From contig JAURHM010000022.1 in assembly GCA_030833315.1 (NCBI GenBank), positions 1-48,605 on the forward strand: a DNA stretch of 48,605 bases. Direction: 5' to 3'. The stretch is from Burkholderiales bacterium (GTDB lineage Bacteria; Pseudomonadota; Gammaproteobacteria; Burkholderiales; SG8-41). Under the pieces are notes generated by a model, which saw nothing but the letters and a program-made list of their open reading frames with translations, was not told the origin of the DNA and made no database searches. The position numbers were made by a program, and so were the translations under genes. Below are positions 17,030 to 25,114 of the stretch, one piece after another. Position 1 is the stretch's first letter. Every line of letters begins with the position of its first letter.

Positions 17030-18007
17030 TTACGGTCCCACCTTGCCGACGACTTTGACCACTGCAGCCAGACGTTTGGCGTCGGCATCCCAGTATTTGG
17101 CGAACTCGGGCGCATCGAGGTATTTAACGGGTGAATTGACCTTGGCCATCTGGTCCTTGAACTCGGCATCACTCACCGCCTTGCGCACGCCGTCACGCAG
17201 CACCTTGACCACCGGTTCGGGCGTTGCGACCGGCACGAACATGCCGGCCCAGATGTAGTACTCGATGTCGTAACCCTGCTCCTTGAAGGTCGGCACATCC
17301 TTGTAGTTCGGATGGCGCTCCGCGCCCCAGCTGACGATGGTGCGCAGCTTGCCGGCCTTGACGTGCGAAGTGATTGCCGCCGGGCCGCCGGCGGTCATTG
17401 TCACATGGCCGCCGAGCAGCTGGGTGATAGCCGGGCCGCCACCGGTGGTCGGCACATGACGCATTTTCAGCTGCGCCGCATGCAGGAACATTTCCATCGG
17501 CATGTGCAGCGCGCCGTAAACCCCGGAAGACGAATAGGACAGCTCACCCGGCTGCTTGCGCGACAGCGCAATGATGTCCTTGACCGTTTTCACCGGCAGC
17601 GAAGGATGCACCACCAGGATCACCGGGTCCGCGGAAATCAGAGCAATCGGAGCCAGCTGGTCCAGTGTATAGGCCGGCTTGCGGTTAAAAAGCTTGTCGG
17701 CCTCGGGAATCACCGAGACGCTCGACAGCGCCATCAGCACGGTGTAACCGTCAGGACGCGCACTCGCCACCGCAGCATTGCCGACCGCACCGCCGGCGCC
17801 GGGCCGGTTCGACACCGTCACCGGCTGTTTGAACACTTTTTCCAGCGCAATCGCGGTAGGACGGCCGGTGACGTCAGCGACGCCGCCCGGCGGGAAAGGC
17901 ACCACCATCGAAATTGCACGGTTCGGAAACGTTTCCTGAGCCTGTGCGGAAAACGCGGCTGTTGCCGCCATCACCGCGAACATGCTGCGTTTTACGATGC
18001 TTTTCAT
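17030..18007 (-). CDS. tctC: TTT substrate-binding protein TctC (Bug receptor)
   Basis: A 325-residue receptor. The ATG at 18007 has GGAGG 8 nt upstream; an ATG five codons earlier lacks a site. The signal peptide is MFAVMAATAAFSAQAQ, followed by FPNRAISMVVPFPPGGVADV, the ligand-loop hallmark. SNRPGAGGAVGNAAVA and an ALHMPMEMFLHAAQLKMRHVP segment follow. It is the first gene of tctCBA and hence the cognate receptor of this permease. The upstream gene is an FAH-family hydrolase 35 nt away on the same strand, which hints that the imported acid relates to the substrate of those hydrolases. Confidence 0.94.
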   Translation of the reverse strand: MKSIVKRSMFAVMAATAAFSAQAQETFPNRAISMVVPFPPGGVADVTGRPTAIALEKVFKQPVTVSNRPGAGGAVGNAAVASARPDGYTVLMALSSVSVIPEADKLFNRKPAYTLDQLAPIALISADPVILVVHPSLPVKTVKDIIALSRKQPGELSYSSSGVYGALHMPMEMFLHAAQLKMRHVPTTGGGPAITQLLGGHVTMTAGGPAAITSHVKAGKLRTIVSWGAERHPNYKDVPTFKEQGYDIEYYIWAGMFVPVATPEPVVKVLRDGVRKAVSDAEFKDQMAKVNSPVKYLDAPEFAKYWDADAKRLAAVVKVVGKVGP

Positions 18008-18042
18008 ATTGTCATCCTCCACGTCATTGAAGCTGCAACCGA

Positions 18043-18993
18043 TCAGGCGGCCACGACTCGATTGACCAGACGCCCAACCCCTTTGACTTCACAGATCACT
18101 TCATCGCCGGGCTGCAGATAACCCGAAGCCGTGACGACATCCTTGCGCATCGGCTTTTTGCCGCCGAGCTCCGCATCGCTGCCCCAGGCCGTACCGCCCG
18201 GCGTTCCGGTCGAGATGATCACCCCGGGCTGCAATGTGACAAAAGTCGAAAAGAATTCCACCAGCTGCGCACAGGTCCAGATCATCTTGCCAGTGGTGTT
18301 GCTCTGACGCAGCTCACCGTTGACATAAGTGCGCAGATCCAGTGCCTGCGGATCGCGGATTTCGTCGGCAGTGACAATCGCCGGACCGATCGGCGCACAG
18401 GTATCGAAATTCTTGCCCGGACCGAGGTTGTAAACCGAAGAGCCGTCGGGACGCAGCGTGACCTGGCGGTCGCGGGCGGTGACATCGTTCATCACCGAAT
18501 AGCCGTAGATGTGTTCATGCGCGCGCGCCGCCGGAATATGCCGGCCGGGCTTGCCGATGACAATCAGCATTTCGGTTTCGTAGTCGAGCTTTTTCGTCAC
18601 CTGCTCGTCACGCACGATATTGTCGCCGGGGCCGATGACGCCCAGCCCGGTCTTCAGGAAAAACTCCGGATCCTTGCGCGTGACTTCAGGCTTCTCTTCG
18701 CGGTGGTCCCAGTAGTTCTCGCCGCTGCACAGGATCAGCGACGGCGCGATCGGAGCGCGCAGCCGGGTTTTGGCCAGCGATATGCGCACGGCAGCCGGCG
18801 CCGCTTTCACCGCGTCACGGGCCGCATCGATTCCGGCATCCCCCGCCGCAATCAGCAGCGTCATGTCGGAAAAAGCCGCAAGCATCGCCGGTGCAGTGCC
18901 GTTGGGCGCCGCATCCAGCAGATCCACCACATCATCACCGGCCAGCGCGCCCAAGCGCAGCGCGCCGTTACGTTCATAACGGACGAATTGCAT
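18043..18993 (-). CDS. Fumarylacetoacetate hydrolase (FAH) family protein
   Basis: A 316-residue FAH-domain protein. The metal-site motifs are clear: LDYETEMLIVIGKPGRHIPA (acidic ligands) and IYGYSVMNDVTARDRQ, then IISTGTPGGTAWG near the C-terminus. The start overlaps the stop of the upstream FAH gene (TGATG at 18991-18995). FAH members act as C-C hydrolases, acylpyruvate hydrolases, decarboxylases or hydratases in aromatic meta-cleavage and related pathways; 2-hydroxyhepta-2,4-diene-1,7-dioate isomerase-like and ureidoglycolate lyase-like labels are also used. With its neighbour it forms a tandem but divergent pair, so two consecutive steps or a heteromer are possible. Confidence 0.9.
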   Translation of the reverse strand: MQFVRYERNGALRLGALAGDDVVDLLDAAPNGTAPAMLAAFSDMTLLIAAGDAGIDAARDAVKAAPAAVRISLAKTRLRAPIAPSLILCSGENYWDHREEKPEVTRKDPEFFLKTGLGVIGPGDNIVRDEQVTKKLDYETEMLIVIGKPGRHIPAARAHEHIYGYSVMNDVTARDRQVTLRPDGSSVYNLGPGKNFDTCAPIGPAIVTADEIRDPQALDLRTYVNGELRQSNTTGKMIWTCAQLVEFFSTFVTLQPGVIISTGTPGGTAWGSDAELGGKKPMRKDVVTASGYLQPGDEVICEVKGVGRLVNRVVAA

Positions 18994-19880
18994 CAGGACA
19001 CCGGATTTTCGAGGGTGCCGATCGGCTCGATGGTGATAGCAACATGATCGCCGGGTTTGAGGTACTTTGGCGGATTGAAGCCGATGCCGACGCCGGCGCA
19101 GGTGCCGGTGGCGATCAGGTCGCCCGGTTCCAGCGTCATCACCCGCCAAAGGTCTTCGATCAGCCGCGCACTGTCAAAAATCAGCTGGCTGACGAAGGCG
19201 TTCTGGCGGATCTCTCCGTTGACCTTGGTGATCAGCTGCAAATGGGTGACGTCCTTGATCTCGTCGGAAGTCACGATGCACGGACCCATCGGGCAGAAGC
19301 CGTCGAGGCTCTTTCCGAGGAACCACTGCTTGTGGCGGTTCTGCAGCGTGCGCGCCGTGACGTCATTGATGATGGTGTAACCGTAGACGTGTTTGTAGGC
19401 GTCTTTCTGCGGGATGTTGCGACCGCCTTCGCCGATGACCACGGTCAGCTCACCTTCGTAATCGACGGAATTGGTGTAATCATTGGCGCTGGGGATAGCT
19501 TCTCCCTGCGCAATCACCGAATTCGGCCATTTGGTGAACATGATGGGCACATCGGGAATAGCATCCTTGCCCGCGCTCGCATCAAAGCCGCTGTTGTGGA
19601 ATTCCTTGGCATGGTCGTGATAATTCTTGCCAACGCAGAGAATGTTTTTTGCCGGACGCGGAAACGGCGCGAGCAGTTTCACGCTGGCGACGGGAATGCG
19701 GCCCTCACCGCTTTTGACAGCCTTGCGTGCACGCGACAGGCCTTTTTTGCCCAGCGCGACAAAGGCCGTCATCTCCTTCGGCAGCCGGGTCGATGCTGAC
19801 AGATCGACAATCGTGCCGGATTCCTGGTCGTGCACGCCGATGCGTGCGCCCTGGGCATCAGAAAAAGTAACCAGACGCAT
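18993..19880 (-). CDS. Fumarylacetoacetate hydrolase (FAH) family protein
   Basis: A 295-residue FAH-domain enzyme. The catalytic domain begins near residue 75 with NILCVGKNYHDHAKEF (the conserved His/Glu segment), then VDYEGELTVVIGEGGRNIP and VYGYTIINDVTARTLQ, and ends with LIATGTCAGVGIGF. This is the layout of acylpyruvate hydrolase/HpcE-type enzymes. It precedes a second FAH gene with a one-base overlap and lies 66 nt after a Bug receptor gene. An operon coding for uptake of a carboxylated compound and its hydrolytic cleavage is the likely context; the substrate is not defined by sequence. Confidence 0.91.
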   Translation of the reverse strand: MRLVTFSDAQGARIGVHDQESGTIVDLSASTRLPKEMTAFVALGKKGLSRARKAVKSGEGRIPVASVKLLAPFPRPAKNILCVGKNYHDHAKEFHNSGFDASAGKDAIPDVPIMFTKWPNSVIAQGEAIPSANDYTNSVDYEGELTVVIGEGGRNIPQKDAYKHVYGYTIINDVTARTLQNRHKQWFLGKSLDGFCPMGPCIVTSDEIKDVTHLQLITKVNGEIRQNAFVSQLIFDSARLIEDLWRVMTLEPGDLIATGTCAGVGIGFNPPKYLKPGDHVAITIEPIGTLENPVS

Positions 19881-19946
19881 TCAGTTCACCCCTTGTTGAA
19901 TAATCAAAAGCGCCGCCTACGGCAGCGCATCAATACCAAATCCTGA

Positions 19947-20921
19947 TCAGTCCGGCTTGGCGCCCGAGACCCTGACCACGTGCGCCCACTTGGCGATGTC
20001 CTGGTTCAGGTATTTCTCGAATTCGCTCACCGACATCACCAGCGCCTCGGCACCCTGCTTTTCCCAGTTTGCCGCCGTGTCGGCGCGGGTGGTGACCTTG
20101 GTAATTTCGCCATTCAGCCGGTCGAGAATGGGCCGCGGCGTCTGCGCCGGTGCCATCACACCCAGCCAGATCGTTGCTTCGTAACCCTTGACGCCAGCCT
20201 CCGAGACCGTCGGCAATTCCGGCGTGACTTTGGAGCGCTTCAGGCCGGTCGTCGCCAGCGCCCGAACCTTGCCGGTACGCGCATGCGTAGTCATCGTGGT
20301 CACCGCATCGAACATCATCTCGACCTGCCCGCTCAGCACACTGGTGCGCGCCTCGCCGCTGCCCTTGTGTGGCACATGCACGATGTCTGCCTTGATCAGC
20401 GATTTGAAGTATTCGCCGGCCATGTGGTATGGCGTGCCGTTGCCTGACGATGCGTAGTTCAGGCCCTTGTCCTTGGCTTTGGCGAGTTTGACCAACTCAC
20501 TGACACTGCGCACAGGCAACGACGGATGCACGACCAGAATCAGATCGGAATAATTGATCGGCGCCACCGGCGCGAAGTCCTTCATCAACGTGAAGGGCTT
20601 TTTCGGGATCAGCGATTCGTTGACGGTATGGGTGTTCGACATCAGCAGCAGCGTGTAGCCGTCAGCAAGGGACTTGGCCACGACATCCGTACCGATGATG
20701 GAGCCTGCGCCTGGCCGGTTCTCGACAATGATGTTCTGCCCCATAGGCTGCTGCAGCTGCTGTGCGAGGAATCGCGCATAAAGGTCGGCCGGTCCACCCG
20801 CACCGAAGGGAACAACAATACGCACCGGTTTCACCGGATAATTCTGGGCCGATACCAGGCTGGCGACAGCCGCCATCACGGTAAATGCAACACCGCGCAA
20901 CGCCAATTGCAGGACACGCAT
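19947..20921 (-). CDS. TTT-family substrate-binding protein (Bug receptor)
   Basis: A 324-residue Bug receptor. GAGGAG lies about 5 nt before the ATG at 20921, and a longer frame upstream has no signal-peptide character. The signal peptide is VAFTVMAAVASLVSAQ, followed by YPVKPVRIVVPFGAGGPADLYAR, ENRPGAGSIIGTDVVA and HMAGEYFKSLIKADIVHVPHKG. It is the first gene of the minus-strand block that also holds two FAH hydrolases and tctCBA, so two receptors feed this operon. Confidence 0.92.
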   Translation of the reverse strand: MRVLQLALRGVAFTVMAAVASLVSAQNYPVKPVRIVVPFGAGGPADLYARFLAQQLQQPMGQNIIVENRPGAGSIIGTDVVAKSLADGYTLLLMSNTHTVNESLIPKKPFTLMKDFAPVAPINYSDLILVVHPSLPVRSVSELVKLAKAKDKGLNYASSGNGTPYHMAGEYFKSLIKADIVHVPHKGSGEARTSVLSGQVEMMFDAVTTMTTHARTGKVRALATTGLKRSKVTPELPTVSEAGVKGYEATIWLGVMAPAQTPRPILDRLNGEITKVTTRADTAANWEKQGAEALVMSVSEFEKYLNQDIAKWAHVVRVSGAKPD

Positions 20922-21187
20922 TGTGATCTCCTCACGGGATTTGAATGGACCTGTACTGCGCGCGCTGCGGCTGGGCCGGCGGCGCAAATTGTTCCATATA
21001 TTGTAACCCACGGCGCTGCCCGCAGACCTGCGCCCGGGCCGCTGAATACAGCGTTTCTGCAGGTGCTGCAGCGGTGCCGCCGGCCTGTTCTGCTAAACTC
21101 AAAACCAGCTGACTCCGCCGGGAATTACGCCATGAATTCAAACGATAACAGCAACACCCGCGCATCCCGCCGAAAATCCTGAATCCG

Positions 21188-22498
21188 ATGAACAGCCTCC
21201 TGCAGCGGACGGTAGACCGTCTGGTCACCACGCGCGCCGGCGAGCTGCGCGCCCTGTTCTGGTCTTTTGCCTATTTTTTCTGCCTGCTCGCCGGTTATTA
21301 CGTGCTGCGGCCGCTGCGCGACGAAATGGGCATCGCCGGCGGCGTGCGTAACCTGCCTTGGCTGTTCACAGCAACCTTTTTTGTCATGCTCGCTGCGGTG
21401 CCGGTATTCGGCGCTATCGTTGCCCGCCTGCCGCGCCGCCGCTTCATTCCGCTGGTCTACCACTTCTTTGTCGCCAACATCGCCATTTTCTGGCTGCTGC
21501 TGACTTTCGACATCGGCAAGGTGCATGTCGCCCGGGTGTTTTTTGTGTGGATCAGCATCTTCAACCTGTTTGCGGTCTCGGTGTTCTGGTCCTTCATGGC
21601 CGACCTCTACGCCTCGGAACAGGGCAAGCGGCTGTTCGGATTCATCGCTGCCGGCGGCTCCGCCGGCGCCCTGCTCGGCCCGACCGTGGCGCTGTGGCTG
21701 GCCGTACCGCTGGGGCCGGCGAACCTGCTGATCGTTGCAGCGCTGTTGATCGAAGTCGCCGTGTTCTGCGCGCTGCGTCTTGAAGCCGCCGCACCGCAAT
21801 TACGTGCCTCGGCAGAAGCGGCTGCGGGTTCATCGGCGAACGTAAAAGCCGGCAGCACCTCTCTCGGCGGCAGCTGGTTCGCCGGCATCGCCATGCTGGT
21901 GCGCTCGCCTTATCTCGCCGGCATCGCGCTGTGGGTGGCGCTGCTGTCCCTGGCCGGCACTTTCCTGTATTTCCAGCAGGCCGAAATCGTCAAAGCCGCA
22001 TCGGATGATCCGGCGGTGCGCACACGCATTTTTGCCGCTATCGATCTCGCGGCCGGACTGCTAACACTGCTGGTGCAGTTCCTTGCCACCGGCCGGCTGA
22101 TCACCCGCTTCGGCGCCGGCCCCGCCGCCGCCGTGCTGCCGCTGGTGTTTTTACTGGGTTTTCTCACCCTGTGGTTGAGTCCGATGCTGTGGTTGGTGAT
22201 TGCCTTCCAGGCCATACAGCGCACCGCCAACTTCTCGCTATCGAATCCGGCGCGCGAAGTGCTGTTCACCGTGCTCGACCGCGAGGAAAAATACAAGGCC
22301 AAGAACGTCATCGACCTGGTGGTGTTCCGCGGCAGCGATGCGCTGAGCAGCTGGTTGTTCTCTGCCTTGCGCGGCACCGGTCTTGAACTCGGCGCCATTT
22401 CACTCGCGACCGTGCCGGTCACTGCCGGCTGGCTCGCGCTGGCGCTGTGGCTGGGCCGGCAGCAGGAACAGCGCGCCGCCGCGCAGAAAATCCGATAA
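21188..22498 (+). CDS. ADP/ATP carrier-like (NTP/NDP exchange family) or MFS permease
   Basis: A 436-residue polytopic membrane protein with about 12 hydrophobic segments. The N-terminal stretch FWSFAYFFCLLAGYYVLRPLRDEMG and the motif SVFWSFMADLYASEQGKRLFGFIAAGGSAGALLGP are characteristic of bacterial proteins distantly related to the ATP:ADP antiporters of obligate intracellular bacteria. In free-living bacteria such homologues are common and their substrate is unknown; nucleotide exchange should not be assumed. The conserved RTANFSLSNPAREVLFTVLDREEKYKAKNVID segment is another family mark. The stop overlaps a candidate start of the following aldo/keto reductase by one base. Confidence 0.8.
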   Translation: MNSLLQRTVDRLVTTRAGELRALFWSFAYFFCLLAGYYVLRPLRDEMGIAGGVRNLPWLFTATFFVMLAAVPVFGAIVARLPRRRFIPLVYHFFVANIAIFWLLLTFDIGKVHVARVFFVWISIFNLFAVSVFWSFMADLYASEQGKRLFGFIAAGGSAGALLGPTVALWLAVPLGPANLLIVAALLIEVAVFCALRLEAAAPQLRASAEAAAGSSANVKAGSTSLGGSWFAGIAMLVRSPYLAGIALWVALLSLAGTFLYFQQAEIVKAASDDPAVRTRIFAAIDLAAGLLTLLVQFLATGRLITRFGAGPAAAVLPLVFLLGFLTLWLSPMLWLVIAFQAIQRTANFSLSNPAREVLFTVLDREEKYKAKNVIDLVVFRGSDALSSWLFSALRGTGLELGAISLATVPVTAGWLALALWLGRQQEQRAAAQKIR

Positions 22499-22524
22499 TG
22501 AACCGATACGCACTGGAGTCACTG

Positions 22525-23484
22525 ATGAAACAAACCGCAACCCGCACGCTATTCTCACGCCGCGACATGCTGGCCCTTGGACTCGGCCTCGGATCGATGG
22601 CATTGGCCGGCAAGGCCCGGGCGCAGACCGCGCCCCTGATGACGCGTCCGATTCCGCGCAGCGGCGAACGGCTACCGGTGATCGGTCTCGGCACCGCAAT
22701 CATTTTTGATATCGGCAACGACAGCGCGCAGCGTGCCGAACGCGCCAAGGTCATCAATGCCTTTCTCGCCGGCGGTGGACGACTGGTTGATACCGCCCCT
22801 TCATACGGCAGCGCCGAATCCGTCGTCGGCGACCTGCTCGCCGACCTCAAGGTGCGCGACAAGGTCTTTCTCGCCACCAAGGTGCGTTCCAACAATAACG
22901 CCGAATTCATCGTCCAAATGAAAGAGTCGCAACAGCGGCTACGCTCGCCGAAATTCGACCTAATGCAGATGCACAACGTCGGCTTTCTCGATCGCGCGAT
23001 GTTTGCCTCCCAGCTGGCGATCGTACGGGAATGGAAACAGCAGGGGAGCTTCCGCTATATCGGCGTCACGCACTCGCAGAATCAGGAACGCGCCAACGAC
23101 CGCCTGATCGAAATGATGCAGCAGGAAAAACTCGACTTCATCCAGGTCAATTATTCGATGGCCGAGCGCAGCGTCGAGCAGCGCCTGCTCGCCGCCGCCG
23201 CCGATACCGGCACCGCGGTGCTGTGCAATCTGCCCTTCGCCCGCGGCGTGCTGTTCCGTGCCGTGCGCGGACAGACGTTGCCGTCATGGGCCGCCGAAGC
23301 CGGCGCGGCCAGCTGGGGGCAGTTCTTCCTTAAGTATCTGCTGGCCCATCCGGCGGTGAATGCGGTGATGCCCGGCACCGACAAGGTCGAATACATGTAC
23401 GACAATCTCGATGCCGGTCGCGGCCTGCTGCCGGATGCCGCGATGCGCCGCCGGATGGCGGCGCATATCGACACGCTGCTCTAA
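22525..23484 (+). CDS. Tat-exported aldo/keto reductase
   Basis: A 319-residue aldo/keto reductase. The ATG at 22525 has GGAG 6 nt upstream and puts a twin-arginine signal at the start: SRRDMLALGLGLGSMALAGKARAQ with R12 and R13. An ATG at 22498, overlapping the preceding stop, would add nine residues. The catalytic tetrad is recognisable: D89 and Y94 in LVDTAPSYGSAE, K119 in FLATKV and H150 in LMQMHN. The Tat leader implies export of a folded, cofactor-loaded protein, which is unusual because AKRs use NADPH. A paralogue with the same design lies at 26827-27747. Physiological substrate unknown. Confidence 0.88.
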   Translation: MKQTATRTLFSRRDMLALGLGLGSMALAGKARAQTAPLMTRPIPRSGERLPVIGLGTAIIFDIGNDSAQRAERAKVINAFLAGGGRLVDTAPSYGSAESVVGDLLADLKVRDKVFLATKVRSNNNAEFIVQMKESQQRLRSPKFDLMQMHNVGFLDRAMFASQLAIVREWKQQGSFRYIGVTHSQNQERANDRLIEMMQQEKLDFIQVNYSMAERSVEQRLLAAAADTGTAVLCNLPFARGVLFRAVRGQTLPSWAAEAGAASWGQFFLKYLLAHPAVNAVMPGTDKVEYMYDNLDAGRGLLPDAAMRRRMAAHIDTLL

Positions 23485-23491
23485 ATCGATC

Positions 23492-24508
23492 TCAGGCGTG
23501 TTTCACCGGGCGGATCGCCACGCCGTCATCGGTGATGCGGCGGTTAAGCAGGTTGGCGCAGGCCGCCACTACCGCCAGCGACGGCGTCGGAACACCGGTC
23601 ATCTGACCGAGTTCAATCAACACATTGATGATGGCATCCATCTCGAGCGGACGGCCGGCGCGCACGTCCTGCAGCGTCGAGGTCGGCAGCGATGCGCGTT
23701 TCGCCGCGTCGGCCACCCGTGCCTCGACATCAATGTCCATTTTCGTGCCCACGGCATTGGCCAGCGCCATCACCTCGCGCATCATCGCCACCGCCAGCGG
23801 CTTGGAACCGGCGAATTCAGCAACCTCGCGCGCGGTCGACTGGGTGATCGCACCCAGCGGATTCCACACCGCATTCGACAGCAGTTTGGTCCATTTGACC
23901 AGGCGCACATCGTTCGACACCTTGCCGGTCCAGCCGGCGCGGGTGGCGATATCGGCAATCGCCTGAACGCGCGGCGTCACCGTGTTGTCGATTTCGCCGA
24001 TGACCAGGGCGTCGGTATCGCCATCCGGCACGCGGATATGTCCGGGCGCGACCAGATCGGAAGGCTTCAGTGCCGTACCGCCAATGATCATCTGCGGTTC
24101 AAAAGTCCGCATCAGCACGCCGTCCGGATCCAGAGATTTCAGCTGCGCATCCTTGAACTTCGACGACACGCCCTGGAAATACCACCACGGGATGCCGTTC
24201 TGCGGGAATACCAATACGCCGTCCTTTTTCACCAGACTGCGCAGATGTTGCGCCACCGGTGCGATCTGCTGCGACTTCAGCGTCACGAACACCACGTCAT
24301 ACGGACCCTTCTCCTCGCCTGGCTTGCACACGCGCACCTTGATCGGATCGGGCACGCCGCTTTTCGGACCTTCGAGGATCAAACCGCGCGTCGTCAGCGC
24401 ATCGTATTGCGCGCCACGTGCCACCAGCGTCACATCCTCACCGGCGACCGTCAGACGACCGCCAAAAAAACCACCGATGGCGCCAGCGCCATAAACCAGA
24501 ATCTTCAT
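23492..24508 (-). CDS. Ketopantoate reductase (PanE/ApbA) family protein
   Basis: A 338-residue protein with an N-terminal Rossmann motif, ILVYGAGAIGGFFGGRL, for NADPH. LVKWTKLLSNAVWNPLGAI carries the catalytic Lys of 2-dehydropantoate 2-reductases, and a helical C-terminal domain contains GRPLEMDAI. At 338 residues it is slightly longer than E. coli PanE (about 300). It may make pantoate for coenzyme A or reduce another 2-oxo acid; PanE-like paralogues are common and not all work in pantothenate synthesis, so no gene symbol is given. It lies 84 nt downstream of the UGSC selenoprotein gene on the same strand, probably in the same operon. Confidence 0.88.
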   Translation of the reverse strand: MKILVYGAGAIGGFFGGRLTVAGEDVTLVARGAQYDALTTRGLILEGPKSGVPDPIKVRVCKPGEEKGPYDVVFVTLKSQQIAPVAQHLRSLVKKDGVLVFPQNGIPWWYFQGVSSKFKDAQLKSLDPDGVLMRTFEPQMIIGGTALKPSDLVAPGHIRVPDGDTDALVIGEIDNTVTPRVQAIADIATRAGWTGKVSNDVRLVKWTKLLSNAVWNPLGAITQSTAREVAEFAGSKPLAVAMMREVMALANAVGTKMDIDVEARVADAAKRASLPTSTLQDVRAGRPLEMDAIINVLIELGQMTGVPTPSLAVVAACANLLNRRITDDGVAIRPVKHA

Positions 24509-24592
24509 TGATATTCCCGGGTTGAGTTACAGAGTGCCGGCGCAATGCCCCGTCGGCGATAGATCATAAGTATTTGTTTTTATTAATTAATA

Positions 24593-25114
24593 TTAAGCGG
24601 TTAAACAGGCCAGCGCCGACTCGATCACGGCATCTGCCACGGCAGCCAGCTCAGCCGCCGTACGGTTCTGCACCGGGTGAGGAACATACACCACCGCCGG
24701 CTCAAAACCCAGCGCCCGGCTCTGCACGGCGACCGCATCACGGAACTCCGTCGTCACCACTGACACGCCGGGCAAACCGCGCTGATCAAAAGTCATCAGG
24801 TCGTGCAGACTGCACGACGTGCATGACCCTCAATCCGAGAGCCCGATCAACACCACATCGGCTTCACTGACCACCTTGTCGACGATTTCCTTCGAAGCAA
24901 CCTTGGCATTGGTCGGTTTGCCGAAGCGTTTGGTATTGATGCCGCGCTCCCCCATACGCTGTTCGATCCGGTTCAGGAATTCATCACTGCGTGTCTTGCC
25001 GATATCGAACAGGCCCACGGTCAGGCCTTCCAGCGTCCTTGGCGGCGCACGCCTTGCCCGCATCACCGCTCCGGTTTCCGCGGTCGGATCGCGCATCCAA
25101 TTCATCGTGCTCAT
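24593..25114 (-). CDS. UGSC-type selenoprotein (in-frame TGA read as selenocysteine)
   Basis: Reading TGA 24830-24832 as Sec joins two open stretches in one frame into a 173-residue protein with Sec95. The sequence around it is VVLIGLSD-Sec-GSCTSCSLHD, the motif of the UGSC family known from marine metagenomes (recalled). The N-terminal half is a Rossmann-like domain (GLTVGLFDIGKTRSDEF), and the C-terminal half reads LPGVSVVTTEFRD, then VVYVPHPVQNRTAAEL. A hairpin lies just after the TGA (24792-24827). The start overlaps the stop of the upstream partner-fusion gene (ATGA at 25111-25114). The Sec-Gly-Ser-Cys array looks like a redox centre; a Sec-x-x-Cys array also occurs in glycine reductase GrdB, but relationship to it is speculation. 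The true stop is TAA 24593-24595. The reaction is unknown. Confidence 0.88.
24792..24827 (-). promoter_or_regulatory. Putative bacterial SECIS element, UGSC gene 1
   Basis: Immediately 3' of the TGA at 24830-24832 the message folds as an outer stem GTCAT/ATGAC, an internal loop, then a perfect inner stem GTCGTGC/GCACGAC closed by the loop AGUCU. The loop starts 18 nt after the TGA and has G at its second position, within the spacing and sequence limits described for bacterial SECIS elements. The apex GCAGTCTGC closely resembles the apex of the E. coli fdhF SECIS (GCAGGTCTGC, recalled). It would bind SelB. Confidence 0.8.

Noticed and set aside
21132-21182. 16-codon frame just before the ADP/ATP carrier-like gene
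   Set aside because: Too short, with no convincing ribosome-binding site and no leader-peptide or attenuator structure visible.
24593-25114. The UGSC genes as pseudogenes with nonsense mutations
   Set aside because: Both copies carry TGA at the same motif position, always followed by Gly-Ser-Cys codons and a SECIS-like hairpin, and both halves keep family features. Random nonsense mutation would not repeat this.
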